Shown here: piece after piece, positions 6,147 to 13,467 of the stretch | Layout: each line of letters starts with the position of its first letter | How positions within the stretch are numbered: position 1 is the first letter of the stretch | DNA from: M30B53 sp964600785 | GTDB lineage: Bacteria > Planctomycetota > Planctomycetia > Pirellulales > UBA1268 | Length of the DNA stretch: 13,648 nucleotides | Direction of reading: 5' to 3' | NCBI GenBank assembly: GCA_964600785.1 | Contig: CAZRKH010000019.1 | Span: 1-13,648 of the forward strand | The notes under the pieces: generated by a model | What the model was told of the DNA's origin: nothing | Database searches by the model: none | The model's input: only the letters and a program-made list of their open reading frames with translations | Position numbers and translations under genes: made by a program

Positions 6147-9100
6147 ATGAGAAGCATCATTGTCTGGACGGTCAAGAACATGCCGGCGATGAACACCCTC
6201 GTCTCGGCGGTGCTCATCCTCGGCGGCCTTTCCTTCGCCTCGATGCGGCGGGAGGTGTTTCCGGAGTTCGAGCTGGAGATCGTGCTCGTGACCGTGCCCT
6301 ATCCGGGTGCCACGCCGGAGGAGGTCGAGGAGGGCATCTGCCAGAAGGTGGAGGAGGCCTGCCGCAGCGTGGCGGGCGTCAAGAAGCTCACGAGCGTCGC
6401 CCAGGAGGGGGCGGGCTACTGTGTCTTCGAGCTGCTGCCGAGCGTCGAGGACGTGCAAAAAATCGTCTCCGAGATCCGCTCCGAGGTCGACCGGATCCCG
6501 AGCTTTCCCGAACTGGCCGAGGATGCCAAGGTCGAGCAGGTGACCCTCCGCCAGCCGGCGATCCGCGTGGGGGTGATCTCGCCGCGAAGCGATACCGGCA
6601 GCCCGGAGGCGGAGGCGGAACTGCGAGAGATGTCCGAGCGGGTCCGCGACGATCTGCTCGCCCTGCCGACGGTCTCCTCGGCCAACCTGATCGGGGCCAA
6701 GGACTACCAAATCGACATCGAGATCTCCGAGGAAACCCTCCGCAAATACGGCCTCTCGCTGCGGCAGGTGGCGGCCATCGTGCGACAGCAGAATGTCGAA
6801 CTCCCCGGCGGCACGATCCGCAGCGAGTCGGGAGAGATTCTCCTGCGGGGCAAGAACAAGAAGTATATCGGCCGTGAAATCGCCGAGCTGCCTCTGGTCT
6901 CGCTGCCCGATGGCGTGGTGCTCACCGTGGGAGATCTGGGCGAGGTCCGCGACGAGTTCGCCGACGTCGCGAGCATCAACCGCATCAACGGCCGTGAGGG
7001 GATGGTCGTGTCCATCGACCGCACCTCGAGCGAAGACCTTCTGGCGATGGTGGCCGACGTGCAGGCCTATGCGGCGGAGACCACGCTGCCGGGTGGCTAT
7101 GAACTGGTCACCTGGGCCGATACCTCCGTCGATGTCCGCGACCGGCTCGAGCTGCTGCTTCGCAGCGGCGGGCAGGGCCTGGCGGTGGTCTTCGTGATCC
7201 TCGCTCTCTTCTTCGACATCCGCCTCGCCTTCTGGGTGGCCCTGGGCATCCCGATCTCGATTTTGGCCACCGGCGGAGTGATGTTTCTCACCGACCAAAC
7301 GCTCAACATGCTCTCGATGTTCGCCTTTCTGATGGCCCTGGGCATCGTGGTCGACGATGCGATCGTGGTCAGCGAGAACATCGAGCGGCACCGGCGGATG
7401 GGCAAGACGCTCGAGCAGGCCTCGATCGATGGCACGGTCGAGGTGGTGCCGAGCGTGACCGCGAGCGTGACGACCACCGTGATCACCTTCATGCCGCTGC
7501 TGTTCGTCTCCGGTGTGATGGGCAAGTTCATCGAGGTCATGCCCTTTGCCGTGATCTGCACCCTGCTGGTGTCGCTCGTGGAGTGCTGCCTCGTCTTGCC
7601 CGGCCACCTGGCCCACGAGAAGAGCCTCGTGATCTCGATTCTCTCGGCGGTGCTCTGGCCGCTCTCGCCGCTGTTGTGGCTGGTCAACCGTCTGCGGTGG
7701 GGCTGCGATGCCGCGATCGCCTGGGCGATCGCCAATCTCTACCGGCCGCTGCTCGGGGCGGCCCTGGCCAACCGGCTGACGGTGATGGCGATCGCGGCCG
7801 GCGTGCTGCTGTTGGCCGTCGGTATCGTCCGCAGCGGGATCACCCCCTTTTCGCTCTTTCCCAAGCTCGATGCCAACCGCCTGCAGGCCAAGATGGTCTT
7901 TCCCGACGGCACCCCCGCGGGTGTCACCGAGGAGGCGGTGGGCCGCATCGAGCGGGCGGCCTTCAGGGTTTCCGACGAGCTTTCCTCGCCGCAGGGCCCG
8001 CCGATCGTGCAGCTGGTGCACCTGGCGGTGGGCGAGGTTTCCAGCCCGGGCGCCCTCGGGCCGGCCGCCCGCACCAGCGGCAGTCATGTCGGGGCGGTCT
8101 CGGTGGAACTGGTCGATGCGGCCGAGCGGAGTGTGAACAGCGAAGAGTTCATCAGCCGCTGGCGGCAGGAGGCGGGGGCGATCGCCGGCACCGAAAGCCT
8201 CGTGTTCGGCACCGAGAATATCGGCCCCGGCGGCAAGGCGATCGAGTTCAAGCTGCTGGCGCCGTCTCGGCCGGAGGGGGTTCGCCAGCTCGACGCGGCC
8301 GTCGAGCGGTGCAAGGACTTCCTGCGTGACTACGCCGGCGTGATCGACGTGGATGACGACTCGCGGCCGGGCAAGTGGGAATACCAGGTCAGGATTCATC
8401 CCGACGCCGAGGCGATGGGGATCTCGCTGGGCGACTTGGCCGGCACGATTCGGGCGAGCTTCTACGGCGAGGAGGTGATGCGGCTGCAGCGGGGCCGGCA
8501 CGAGGTGAAGCTGATGGTGCGGTATCCCCGCGACGAGCGGCGTGACTTCATGGCCCTCGACGATATTCGGGTGACCGGCCTCGACGGCCTCGAGCGGCCG
8601 GTCAAGGAACTCGCCGACGTGACGGTCACCCGGGGCTATTCGGAGATCAATCGGCTCGACCAGAAGCGGTCGGTGACGGTCACCGCCGACATCGACCAGG
8701 CCGCCACGAGCCTCACCAGTTCGCGGGTGGTGGCCGATCTGCAGGCCAGGCTGATGCCGCAGTTGCTCGAGGAGTTTCCCTTGCTGCGGGTCCGCTGGGA
8801 GGGCGAGCAGGAGCAGACGCGGGAATCGCTCGGCAGCCTCGGCGTGGGCTTCACGGTCGCCGTGTTCGCGATGTTCGTGCTCTTGACGATCGAGTTCAAA
8901 AGTTACTTCCAGCCCTTCCTGATTATCGGCATCATCCCCTTCGGATGCGCCGGGGCGGTCTTCGGCCATGCGGCGCTGGGCATGCCGCTGACGATCTTCA
9001 GCATGTTCGGGCTGGTGGCCCTGGCCGGAGTCGTGGTCAACGACTCGATCGTGCTGGTCGACTTCATCAACATGCGGGTCCGCGAGGGCTGGCCGGTCGG

Positions 9101-9482
9101 CGAGGCCCTTCGCGAGGCGGGCTGCCTGCGATTCCGACCGGTGTTTCTCACGAGCGTGACGACCATCGGCGGGCTCACGCCGCTGTTGCTCGAAAAAAGC
9201 TTCCAGGCCCAACTGCTGATTCCGATGGCCGCCTCGCTGGTCTTCGGTCTGGCGGCGACGACGGTGATCGTGCTGGTGCTCGTGCCGGTGGCCTACTCGC
9301 TCTTCGGGATGGCCGCCGAACAGCGGCCCACAGAGCTGCTGGCCGAGACGGGCGGCGTGGAGCCGGCGATGGAGAGCCCCCGGGCGGCCCAGGCTCCAGA
9401 GCCGGGACGGGAGCCGGTGCTCAGCGGCGGTACCGCGGGCGGGGCGGCTGCCCGCGAGGTCGCCTCGGCTCATCGCGGGTGA
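6147..9482 (+). CDS. RND-family efflux permease
   Basis: An 1111-residue inner-membrane proton-driven exporter of the AcrB/MMPL superfamily, forming the pump of the cassette with the adaptor upstream. TM1 covers about residues 12-32, followed by the porter domain (VTVPYPGATPEEVEEGIC). TM4 carries the proton-relay pair Asp403-Asp404 in GIVVDDAIVVSENIER, matching AcrB D407/D408. In TM10 the sequence VVVNDSIVLVDF places Asn965-Asp966 where AcrB has Lys940-Asn941. Between TM6 and TM7, about residues 494-513 form an additional strongly hydrophobic stretch (SILSAVLWPLSPLLWLV). The last 57 or so residues are a low-complexity Ala/Gly/Pro/Glu tail, which explains length above the roughly 1030-1050 usual for the family. 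Motifs fit drug or amphiphile efflux more than metal efflux, but the substrate is not determined. No outer-membrane factor gene is adjacent. Confidence 0.92.
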   Translation: MRSIIVWTVKNMPAMNTLVSAVLILGGLSFASMRREVFPEFELEIVLVTVPYPGATPEEVEEGICQKVEEACRSVAGVKKLTSVAQEGAGYCVFELLPSVEDVQKIVSEIRSEVDRIPSFPELAEDAKVEQVTLRQPAIRVGVISPRSDTGSPEAEAELREMSERVRDDLLALPTVSSANLIGAKDYQIDIEISEETLRKYGLSLRQVAAIVRQQNVELPGGTIRSESGEILLRGKNKKYIGREIAELPLVSLPDGVVLTVGDLGEVRDEFADVASINRINGREGMVVSIDRTSSEDLLAMVADVQAYAAETTLPGGYELVTWADTSVDVRDRLELLLRSGGQGLAVVFVILALFFDIRLAFWVALGIPISILATGGVMFLTDQTLNMLSMFAFLMALGIVVDDAIVVSENIERHRRMGKTLEQASIDGTVEVVPSVTASVTTTVITFMPLLFVSGVMGKFIEVMPFAVICTLLVSLVECCLVLPGHLAHEKSLVISILSAVLWPLSPLLWLVNRLRWGCDAAIAWAIANLYRPLLGAALANRLTVMAIAAGVLLLAVGIVRSGITPFSLFPKLDANRLQAKMVFPDGTPAGVTEEAVGRIERAAFRVSDELSSPQGPPIVQLVHLAVGEVSSPGALGPAARTSGSHVGAVSVELVDAAERSVNSEEFISRWRQEAGAIAGTESLVFGTENIGPGGKAIEFKLLAPSRPEGVRQLDAAVERCKDFLRDYAGVIDVDDDSRPGKWEYQVRIHPDAEAMGISLGDLAGTIRASFYGEEVMRLQRGRHEVKLMVRYPRDERRDFMALDDIRVTGLDGLERPVKELADVTVTRGYSEINRLDQKRSVTVTADIDQAATSLTSSRVVADLQARLMPQLLEEFPLLRVRWEGEQEQTRESLGSLGVGFTVAVFAMFVLLTIEFKSYFQPFLIIGIIPFGCAGAVFGHAALGMPLTIFSMFGLVALAGVVVNDSIVLVDFINMRVREGWPVGEALREAGCLRFRPVFLTSVTTIGGLTPLLLEKSFQAQLLIPMAASLVFGLAATTVIVLVLVPVAYSLFGMAAEQRPTELLAETGGVEPAMESPRAAQAPEPGREPVLSGGTAGGAAAREVASAHRG

Positions 9483-9487
9483 GCGGC

Positions 9488-10075
9488 ATGGCGGCTTTGG
9501 GTGTTTCCTTTTTCGATCGGCCTGCCGACCGCGTTGCCCGCGACTTGTTGGGAAGCCATCTCGTCGCCCGCACGCCTCGCGGCACCCGCCGTTTGATCGT
9601 GACCGAGACGGAGGCCTATCTCGGGGCCCACGACCTCGCCTGCCACGGCAGTCGCGGCATGACCGCCCGCAACGCCACGATGTTCGGGCCGCCGGGCCGC
9701 TGGTATGTCTACCTCTGCTATGGGCTGCACTGGATGCTCAATATCGTCACCGGCCCGGAGGGCCGGCCTGCCGCCGTGCTGTTGCGGGGGGCGGGCGGGG
9801 CGGTCGGCCCGGGGCGGCTGACCCGGGCCCTGGGCATCGACCGGCAGCTTGACGGGGCGACCGCCTCGCGGCGGGCCGGCCTGTGGTTCGAGCCTTCGGG
9901 GCTCGTCGTGCCGCGGAGGCGGATTGACCGCACCCCCCGTATCGGCATCGGCTCTGCCGGGGAGTGGGCCGACAAGCCGCTGCGGTTCGTGCTCGATGCA
10001 GCTTGGCTCAGCGAGCTGACCGAACGGGCTTCCCGGATGGATCGGCCGCCACCGAGGGCGAAAACCGCACGCTGA
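9488..10075 (+). CDS. DNA-3-methyladenine glycosylase, AAG/MPG family
   Basis: A 195-residue base-excision-repair enzyme that flips out and cleaves alkylated or deaminated purines. ETEAYLG places the catalytic Glu42 and the stacking Tyr44 (human AAG E125/Y127). ACHGSR gives His53 (human H136). The block YVYLCYGLHWMLNIVT contains Asn85 (human N169). The C-terminal part RFVLDAAWLS corresponds to the usual RF...NPxVS end but is divergent, with about 20 extra basic residues. The ATG at 9488 lies 5 bp after the permease stop. An in-frame GTG at 9479 would overlap that stop as GTGA and add three residues, so the start is not settled. The 3' 68 bp overlap the convergent lyase gene. It is probably transcribed with the efflux cassette. 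The family assignment is firm; membership in an alkylation response is inference. Confidence 0.9.
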   Translation: MAALGVSFFDRPADRVARDLLGSHLVARTPRGTRRLIVTETEAYLGAHDLACHGSRGMTARNATMFGPPGRWYVYLCYGLHWMLNIVTGPEGRPAAVLLRGAGGAVGPGRLTRALGIDRQLDGATASRRAGLWFEPSGLVVPRRRIDRTPRIGIGSAGEWADKPLRFVLDAAWLSELTERASRMDRPPPRAKTAR

Positions 10076-11834
10076 TCTCGAGGTCGGGCCGTGGGGCGAC
10101 CTCCGCGACGAGCAGGCTGAAGCCGGGATTGGCCCGTTGGCCGTCGCCCGCCCTGGCGGGCTCCAGCCGCCACACCGCGTCGGCCGGCTCGATCACGACC
10201 GAAAGTTGTTTGCCGGAATCACCACGCTGGTAGAGCACCGCACGCGGTCCTTCGAGCCTGGCCTCGGCATCGATCATCGCCTGCCAGCGGATTGTTTCCT
10301 GCGGGGCAGCGATCGAGTCGGAGATCGTGACCTCGCCGCTGGCCGGGTCGAGCAGCGCCCGGCGGACCATGCGGCCGGCGATCGGCGTGGCAGCGAACGA
10401 AAAAGCGGGCGTGAGATCGACGGCCGCCATGAACGGCCCGGCAAGTTCCCGCTCGATCAAGGGGCAGGGGGGGCAGTTGGGCTGCTGCAGGCGGTCGCCA
10501 ACAAGCGGCAGATTGTGGGAGCGGGCGTTGAGCCGGAAATACCGCCACCGTCCGCCGCGGAAGTCGAAGTAGCCGGGCAGGTTGTAGTTGTCGCCGCCGA
10601 GGTCGTGCACCCAGCGGTGGCCGAGGGCGTCGATCACAAAGCTGCCGACATCCATGTGGCCGTGGCTGGCAGCGGGCGTGCCTCCCTTGACCGCCACATA
10701 GGTCGCCCCACGCTCCCAGGCGGTGCGAAAACAGGCCAGTGGCTGCTCGCCGCCAAAGGTAGCCGCCAGCGGCAGCGGCTCGCCGCGGTTGGCGGGCTGC
10801 GGCGGCAGCCAGAGAAGGTGCAGCGGGAAGAAGCGGTTGTTGCTGCCGCGGGCGGCGATTTCGGTGAGACAATCCCGCAGCCGGCCCTGCATGGCCGCAT
10901 CGCCGCTGCGGATGGCCAGCCAGCTACGGGCGGGAATCACCGCATCGGGATTGGCGTGGCCGTCGGCGAAGTTGAAGGAGAGGCCGGTCGGGCCGAACGC
11001 GTGGGCCATGAAGCGATTGACCGCCAGCAGCGGCTCCGGCGGGTCGGCGGGGTGGCCCGCCATCTCGCCGGCTGCCAGGCCGAGCACGTGGTAGGCGGTG
11101 CCGTAGTCGGCATAGCCGGGGCCTTCTGGATAGGCCCCGTCCGGCTCGTAGAAGCGGCAGCAGCCCGCGAGCGTCTCGAGACATCGCGGCAGCGGGCCGG
11201 CGGCGAGTTCGGCGGGTGTTTCGGCGACGGCCACCGCGGCGGTGGCGATGCCTCCGGCACAGACCTGGCTCCAGTTGTTTCGCACCCGCGACCACCAGAT
11301 GTTGCCATCCACGCCCTCACGCCAGGGGCCGATCGCCTTGGCGATGATCGTCTCGCGATACCGCCGCCGTTGTGCGGGGGCGAGGTCCTGCCACAGCCAG
11401 TCGAGGCCGATCGCCACGGCTGTCGCCATCTCGGCGGTGTCGAGAAAGTGGGAGGGATTCCAGTCGGGCAGACCGCAGGCGGCGTCGAGTTCGGCGATGC
11501 AGCGGTCGAAATCGGCTTGGCGGCCCGCGAGCCGCCAGGCCATTGCGGTGTGGGTGACGGTGTCGATCGCCCGCCTCGATTCCCGCAGCAGCCGCTTGCC
11601 GTCGGGGATCAGGTAGTCGCAGGTCCGCTCATCGCGGAGCCGCTCAGCCTTGGCGAGCACCGCGGCTTGGAGGCTCGCGGCGAGCGGGTCGGAGGCGACG
11701 GCCGCCTCGATTCGTTCGACGGCTTTGGCCGTGAGCAGCAGCCGCGGACGGGGCAGGTCATCGGCAGCCGTGGGCACCGAGGCGATCGCCGCAAGCACCG
11801 ACACGATGGCCAGTCGGGGCTTGGGTCGTGGCAT
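10008..11834 (-). CDS. Exported heparinase II/III-like polysaccharide lyase
   Basis: A 608-residue protein with a signal peptide (basic MPRPKPR, hydrophobic core, likely cleavage near PTAAD at residues 22-25). An alpha-toroid domain follows, with NNW at 186-188, the region of the catalytic Asn in PL17-type enzymes, and YPEGPGYADYGTAYH at 235-249, which carries the candidate catalytic tyrosines. The C-terminal beta-sandwich starts with SHGHMDVGSF (His391, His393, Asp395), then DLGGDNYNLPGYF and NARSHNLPLV (His440). These are the metal-site and active-site signatures of heparinase II/III-like lyases (PL12/PL15/PL17/PL21 group). It should cleave a uronic-acid-containing polysaccharide by beta-elimination outside the cytoplasm; the exact substrate is undetermined. 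It starts 6 bp after the lipoprotein gene's stop, the third gene of a minus-strand operon, and its end overlaps the glycosylase gene by 68 bp. Confidence 0.85.
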   Translation of the reverse strand: MPRPKPRLAIVSVLAAIASVPTAADDLPRPRLLLTAKAVERIEAAVASDPLAASLQAAVLAKAERLRDERTCDYLIPDGKRLLRESRRAIDTVTHTAMAWRLAGRQADFDRCIAELDAACGLPDWNPSHFLDTAEMATAVAIGLDWLWQDLAPAQRRRYRETIIAKAIGPWREGVDGNIWWSRVRNNWSQVCAGGIATAAVAVAETPAELAAGPLPRCLETLAGCCRFYEPDGAYPEGPGYADYGTAYHVLGLAAGEMAGHPADPPEPLLAVNRFMAHAFGPTGLSFNFADGHANPDAVIPARSWLAIRSGDAAMQGRLRDCLTEIAARGSNNRFFPLHLLWLPPQPANRGEPLPLAATFGGEQPLACFRTAWERGATYVAVKGGTPAASHGHMDVGSFVIDALGHRWVHDLGGDNYNLPGYFDFRGGRWRYFRLNARSHNLPLVGDRLQQPNCPPCPLIERELAGPFMAAVDLTPAFSFAATPIAGRMVRRALLDPASGEVTISDSIAAPQETIRWQAMIDAEARLEGPRAVLYQRGDSGKQLSVVIEPADAVWRLEPARAGDGQRANPGFSLLVAEVAPRPDLEISVRFSPSVAADPSGKPVRSAR

Positions 11835-11840
11835 GGCGAG

Positions 11841-12320
11841 CTATCGGTCGGCGTTCGGCGGGGCCTTCGTCGCATCGGCGTCGAGGGCGAAATCGAAGAG
11901 ATTCTCACCATCGGCCGCCACGCTGGCGGTGAGTTCACTGCGAGTATTGTAGCGGGCCGGAACGTACATCACGCCGAAGCTGCCCCCCTCGCCGGGGCCG
12001 TCGGGCCCGACCTTCGGCGGTGCCGTTTCACGCGTGGCGATGATCGCCACCCGCTTGAGCCCGGGGGTGACTCGCAACGAATAATGACCGCTGTGAATCG
12101 GCCCGGCTGCGGAAGGGCTCTGGCCGTCGATCGCCCGGAAGATGATCTCGCCGGTGGCCACGGGCTGTCCTTCGAAGCTCACGTTCCCGGTGACCGGCAC
12201 GGTCGTCGGGCCGCCAGAACCGCAGCCGGATGCCATAAAGACGGCCGCAGTTACCATCGCAGCCGCCGGCAACCGGCAGGACCGTCCCGCCGTCACGGTC
12301 GGTCGACGGGAGATTCTCAT
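11841..12320 (-). CDS. Small lipoprotein with carboxypeptidase-regulatory-like domain
   Basis: A 159-residue secreted protein. A positively charged start and hydrophobic stretch end in a lipobox-like MASGC with Cys33, so lipid anchoring is likely. The mature part, VPVTGNVSFEGQPVATGEIIFRA, has the pattern of the beta-sandwich lipoproteins common in planctomycetes (VxGxVxxxGxPxxxGxIxF), followed by GHYSLRVTPGLKRVAI and a C-terminal tail. The role is unknown; such proteins often sit next to DUF1559 genes. Its ATG overlaps the stop of the DUF1559 gene (ATGA) and its own stop lies 6 bp before the lyase ATG, giving strong evidence of an operon. Confidence 0.8.
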   Translation of the reverse strand: MRISRRPTVTAGRSCRLPAAAMVTAAVFMASGCGSGGPTTVPVTGNVSFEGQPVATGEIIFRAIDGQSPSAAGPIHSGHYSLRVTPGLKRVAIIATRETAPPKVGPDGPGEGGSFGVMYVPARYNTRSELTASVAADGENLFDFALDADATKAPPNADR

Positions 12321-13288
12321 CGCATCTCCACAATCTCGTCCGGATTGCCCTCGGACGCTCCCGATCGGCTGCCCATCGCCTTCCAGATTCTCGGTGTGAT
12401 ACCGTTGGCGACGAAGCGGGTCGCCCCGTCGGCAGTGGCCGTCAGCACGCCGCCGACATGATGGCTACGTGCGATGATGATTTTTTCCATCGAGTCCCAG
12501 ACGTTGATGCACGGCGAGCGGGGTTCGGTCGTGCTCTTGCACTGGAAGGTGCGGTCGGAGACGGGGGAGTTGGGAGTTTCCATGGTGGTGAAGCCGTAGC
12601 CGGCATGCTGGCCGCCGCCCCAGTAGCCGCCGCCGCCGCCCCAGCCGTAGTCGCTGGCATCGCCACGGATGATGACTTCCGAGAGCAAAAGCGTGGTACC
12701 TGAGCCATCGCGGATGTCGGAAAGCGATGTCTGGCTGTTGCCGAAGAAAATACCCTCCAGCGGGATCAGCGGAGCCCCGATACCCGCGTGGGTGCGGGCG
12801 ATGCGGATATAGCCGTTTGTCGCGCAGCCGACATAGTTGCCCTGGAAGCCGTTGGCCCCGCTGCGAAACCCGCCGCCCCCGCCGAAGCCGGGCGTCTTCG
12901 GGTCAGCGGGGCAGACAAAGCCCGGAATCACGGCCGACTTGATGTGGGCGGGTGTGTCCATCACCCAGACACCTTGCCAGTTCATGTACTCGGCGAAAAG
13001 TTTCGACTGCTCGATGAACGGCCATGACTGCTGGAACCAGGTGTCCCGTTTACGGATCGAGGTCGATTCCTCGTCGTGCGTGCCGTAAGGAAAGTGGCCG
13101 AACTGCGAGTGGTGCCCCTGCAGGGCCATCGCGATCTGCCGCTGGTTGTTGCTGCAGTGGGCGAGTCGGGCGGAGGAGCGAGCAGCCTGCACCGCGGGCA
13201 GCAACAGGGCCATCAAGAGCCCGATGATCGCGATCACGACGAGCAGTTCCACAAGCGTCAGGCCCTGCCGGGCCCGGCCAAGCGGCAC
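12317..13288 (-). CDS. DUF1559 pseudopilin-like protein with H-X9-DG motif
   Basis: A 323-residue protein, if started at GTG 13288, with a type IV pilin-like N terminus. A short basic leader ends in Gly9, followed by LTLVELLVVIAIIGLLMALLLPAVQAAR, with the glutamate at +5 after cleavage. The DUF1559 body contains FVCPADP, LSDIRDGSGTTLLLSEV and, near the end, His277 then nine residues then Asp287-Gly288 (the H-X9-DG motif). Two glycine-rich loops are present at 134-141 and 215-232. An ATG at 13420 would add 44 residues, but that segment has about a third A/T at third codon positions against roughly a tenth in the gene body sampled, and it carries no leader-like features. The GTG has AGG 7 nt upstream (13296-13298). 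It probably assembles in or on the cell envelope; function unknown. Confidence 0.85.
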   Translation of the reverse strand: MPLGRARQGLTLVELLVVIAIIGLLMALLLPAVQAARSSARLAHCSNNQRQIAMALQGHHSQFGHFPYGTHDEESTSIRKRDTWFQQSWPFIEQSKLFAEYMNWQGVWVMDTPAHIKSAVIPGFVCPADPKTPGFGGGGGFRSGANGFQGNYVGCATNGYIRIARTHAGIGAPLIPLEGIFFGNSQTSLSDIRDGSGTTLLLSEVIIRGDASDYGWGGGGGYWGGGQHAGYGFTTMETPNSPVSDRTFQCKSTTEPRSPCINVWDSMEKIIIARSHHVGGVLTATADGATRFVANGITPRIWKAMGSRSGASEGNPDEIVEMR

Positions 13289-13412
13289 GCACAAACCTGA
13301 CGGCGCGTCGTTGAAAACTATCTTCCGGATACCAGCGATCTCGTCGCAATTCCGGCCCGGCATGGCATGCGGGGCCGCAGTTTCGCGGGACAACAGAGGA
13401 CACGAACGCCAA

Positions 13413-13443
13413 ATTTTCATCCGCGACGCGCCGATCCCGTCAA
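13413..13443 (-). promoter_or_regulatory. Possible promoter of the DUF1559-lipoprotein-lyase operon
   Basis: On the minus strand TTGACG (13438-13443) is followed after 19 bp by GAAAAT (13413-13418), a 4-of-6 match to a -10 element. Transcription from here would begin downstream of the ATG at 13420, which fits the GTG start at 13288 and a leader of about 120 nt. The spacer is long and the -10 weak. The rest of 13289-13467 shows nothing else I can identify: no clear terminator for the PEP-CTERM gene and no riboswitch-like fold. Confidence 0.25.
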
Positions 13444-13467
13444 TCCCGCCGAGCGAGCGGATTCCCC

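Noticed and set aside
5943..9473. Minus-strand open frame of 1176 codons antisense to the RND permease
   Set aside because: It is rich in His, Arg, Gln and Asp, has no recognisable domain, and mirrors the GC-rich third positions of the real gene. This is the usual shadow in very high-GC DNA.
10137..12461. Plus-strand open frame of 774 codons opposite the lyase and lipoprotein genes
   Set aside because: It spans the boundaries of three well-supported minus-strand genes and reads as low-complexity Gly/Arg/His sequence with no motif.
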